Assembly (NCBI GenBank): GCA_946402785.1
Contig: CAMIXP010000077.1
Coordinates: forward strand, 1-6,258
Length of the DNA: 6,258 bases
Source of the DNA: an uncultured Caryophanales bacterium
Lineage (GTDB): Bacteria > Bacillota_I > Bacilli_A > RF39 > UBA660
Direction: 5' to 3'
The notes under the pieces were generated by a model that ran no database searches, was not told the DNA's origin, and was given only the letters and a program-made list of their open reading frames with translations. Within the stretch, counting starts at the first letter, position 1; each line of letters opens with the position of its first letter. Made by a program: the position numbers and the translations under genes. Below, piece after piece: positions 4,758 through 6,258 of this stretch.

Positions 4758-5282
4758 TTAAATTCGATAAATATAATTCTCTTTTCTAGGAGTTGCAGGT
4801 CTCTTTTCTCCATCAGGATATCCTAAAGCACAATGACCAATTCCTTCATAGTCTCCTTCAATTCCTAATTCTTTTAGAATCTCTTTTCCAAAAGGAGAAT
4901 CAAACTCTTCTTTTGCTCTATGAATCCAAATAGCACCAAGTCCTAAACTTTCAGCAGCATTTAACATATTACCAATCACTAAGCTCCCATCATAGATATA
5001 AGTAAAGTCTTCCTTATTTGCTAAAACGATCAAAATAACAGGTGCTCCATAAAAAGGATCTAGATCTTCTCCTCTACCCATAATTTTTGCATTTTCTTTA
5101 CGAATCTTTTCTCTCATTTCAGGATCTGTTACAGCAAGAATAATAGGACTTTGTTTACCCATACCAGTAGGAGCATAAGTACCGGCTCTTAAAACAGCAT
5201 TTAATTCATCCTCTGTAATCATATCCGGTTTAAACTTCCGACAACTTCTTCTTTCTTCTAATACTTTTAAAACTTCATTCAT
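4758..5282 (-). CDS. Nitroreductase-family FMN oxidoreductase
   Basis: The product is 174 residues, the usual short length of single-domain nitroreductases, which work as cytoplasmic homodimers with FMN and NAD(P)H. The N-terminal RRSCRKF (11-17) matches the R-R-S-x-R flavin-phosphate site. APTGMGKQSP (37-46) matches the AP-S/T-G-x-N-x-Q-P flavin loop, with Gly-Lys where Asn is common. The middle has a helix with ESLGLGAIWI. The C-terminal GYPDGEKRPATPRK is the standard ending that contacts FMN. Physiological substrates of this family are usually unknown (quinones, nitro compounds, flavin). ATG 5282 has AAAGGAG 8 nt upstream, overlapping the TAA of the Mg2+ pump gene. There is no promoter or terminator in the 13-nt gap, so the two genes are most likely co-transcribed. 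Confidence 0.92.
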   Translation of the reverse strand: MNEVLKVLEERRSCRKFKPDMITEDELNAVLRAGTYAPTGMGKQSPIILAVTDPEMREKIRKENAKIMGRGEDLDPFYGAPVILIVLANKEDFTYIYDGSLVIGNMLNAAESLGLGAIWIHRAKEEFDSPFGKEILKELGIEGDYEGIGHCALGYPDGEKRPATPRKENYIYRI

Positions 5283-5295
5283 ATAACTTTCTCCT

Positions 5296-6258
5296 TTATA
5301 ACCAAGAATGATTTTTCTTTAAATAAATTCTCTTAACTACTTGAACAATTAAAGCATATAATATTGCAAGTCCCATAACATATAAATAATATGAGAATGG
5401 TAAAATAACAAAATGGAATTCTGTTAAACTAGATAACAAGATAGGAACAACAATCGTACAAACAATCGTTGCGATAGAAAGTAAAACTAATATCTTACTT
5501 GGATTGGATTTAAAGAAATTAAGTTCATTCGTTCTTAAATAATAAATAATAAGAGTTTCTGAAATAATACATTCAACAAACCAAGCTGTTTGGAAAAACA
5601 TTTGTTGATCAATAGAATTATATTTAAATATATACCAGAAAATTAAGAAGGCAAGTACATCGGTAATGGAACTGATAATTCCAAAGATTCTCATAAACTT
5701 GCTTAAATCTTTTGTATCCCATTTCTTAGGAGTTTTAATGAACTCCTCATCAACATTATCATAAGGAATACCAATCTGTGAGATTTCTACAATAAAGTCT
5801 TGAATCAGCATCTGAATAGGCATTAAAGGTAGGAATGGTAAAAAGATACTAGAAATCATAATACTAAAGACATCTCCAAAGTCCTGACTTAAAGCAAGCT
5901 TCATATATTTAACAATATTACCATATACTTTTCTTCCCTCAATAGCACCATTATAAACAACATCTAAGTTTTGTTCCAAAAGAATAATGTCACTGGACTC
6001 TTTTGCAATATCAGTAGCATCATCTACACTAATCGCAACATCAGAAGAATGAAGAGCAGGAGCATCATTAACTCCATCACCCATATATCCAACACAATGA
6101 CCATTCTTTCTTAAAATCGCAACAACTCTTTCTTTTTGAAGAGGATTCATTCTCGCAAAAACATTGACTTCTTCTACAGCATTTGATAATTCAATATCTT
6201 CCATCTTATCAATATCAACACCAAGTAAAATCTTACTATCAAGACCAACAGCATTACA
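5296..6258 (-). CDS. mgtA: MgtA-like Mg2+-translocating P-type ATPase, C-terminal part (5' end outside window)
   Basis: The frame is open to the window edge and supplies 320 residues; the N-terminus, phosphorylation DKTGT motif and TM1-TM4 lie beyond it. The visible part begins in the phosphorylation domain (FARMNPLQKERVV, fragment 34-46), with the hinge GDGVNDAPAL (60-69) that binds Mg2+ for catalysis. TM5 onwards follows, with SQDFGDVFS (124-132), FLPFLPLMPIQMLIQD (139-154), ISQIGIPYDNVD (159-170) and the WFVE...SETLIIYYLRT region. These closely follow E. coli MgtA/MgtB of the P3B class, which import Mg2+ across the inner membrane using ATP. About six membrane helices are expected in this part. 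The polar residues of TM5/TM6 are more acidic than in E. coli MgtA as I recall it. The methionine at 6204 is internal, not a start. The nitroreductase follows within 13 nt. Confidence 0.92.
   Translation of the reverse strand, partial: CNAVGLDSKILLGVDIDKMEDIELSNAVEEVNVFARMNPLQKERVVAILRKNGHCVGYMGDGVNDAPALHSSDVAISVDDATDIAKESSDIILLEQNLDVVYNGAIEGRKVYGNIVKYMKLALSQDFGDVFSIMISSIFLPFLPLMPIQMLIQDFIVEISQIGIPYDNVDEEFIKTPKKWDTKDLSKFMRIFGIISSITDVLAFLIFWYIFKYNSIDQQMFFQTAWFVECIISETLIIYYLRTNELNFFKSNPSKILVLLSIATIVCTIVVPILLSSLTEFHFVILPFSYYLYVMGLAILYALIVQVVKRIYLKKNHSWL

Noticed and set aside
5296..6204. The Mg2+ pump as a short complete protein starting at the methionine at 6204
   Set aside because: The frame continues upstream to the window edge with clear P-type ATPase sequence (VGLDSKILLGVDI), so this methionine is internal.
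1..6258. CRISPR arrays, tRNA/rRNA genes, insertion sequences, prophage or defence genes
   Set aside because: No direct-repeat/spacer series, no cloverleaf-like sequence, no transposase or integrase motif and no terminal inverted repeats were seen; genes are housekeeping-like with uniform composition.

Overview
The window is AT-rich and every supported gene lies on the minus strand, so transcription runs from high to low coordinates. Base composition, strong AGGAGG-type ribosome binding sites, TTGACA/TATAAT promoters, short U-tailed intrinsic terminators and protein families (MgtA-type Mg2+ pump, YtkD-like Nudix, IspE of the MEP pathway) suggest a low-GC Bacillota. A gut Erysipelotrichia-like lineage is a guess from overall flavour only. 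TGA is used as a stop and tryptophan is TGG, so the code is standard bacterial rather than mycoplasmal.

Layout in transcription order: (1) 6258-4758, the C-terminal third of an MgtA-like P-type ATPase (5' end outside the window) followed 13 nt later by a nitroreductase, closed by a terminator at 4724-4750. (2) 4712-3590, a single-gene unit: strong promoter, a 350-residue ATP-grasp protein of unknown substrate, and a terminator whose loop contains the gene's stop codon. (3) 3590-3139, a single-gene Nudix hydrolase unit with an extended -10 promoter abutting the previous terminator, and again a terminator overlapping the stop codon. (4) 3138-699, a tightly coupled operon: a zinc-type CDF exporter ending in seven histidines, a 161-residue membrane protein, a 71-residue membrane protein, and ispE; each junction has a stop codon touching the next gene's Shine-Dalgarno or start. 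(5) 690-1, a near-consensus promoter just after ispE, a 12-bp palindrome at the predicted transcription start, a 46-codon ORF with an excellent ribosome binding site, an intrinsic terminator inside that ORF, and then an AAA_28-type P-loop NTPase whose ATG overlaps the small ORF's TAA by one base. The NTPase runs off the window.

The genes are mostly housekeeping: divalent-cation transport (Mg2+ uptake pump, Zn2+ exporter), nucleotide sanitation, isoprenoid precursor synthesis and redox. The least explained parts are the 472-690 leader, which looks like a translation-sensitive attenuator or a micro-gene; the ATP-grasp enzyme; and the two membrane proteins between the CDF exporter and ispE. Several apparent upstream starts are replaced here with better-supported ones (ispE at 1508, CDF at 3111, membrane proteins at 2215 and 1733).
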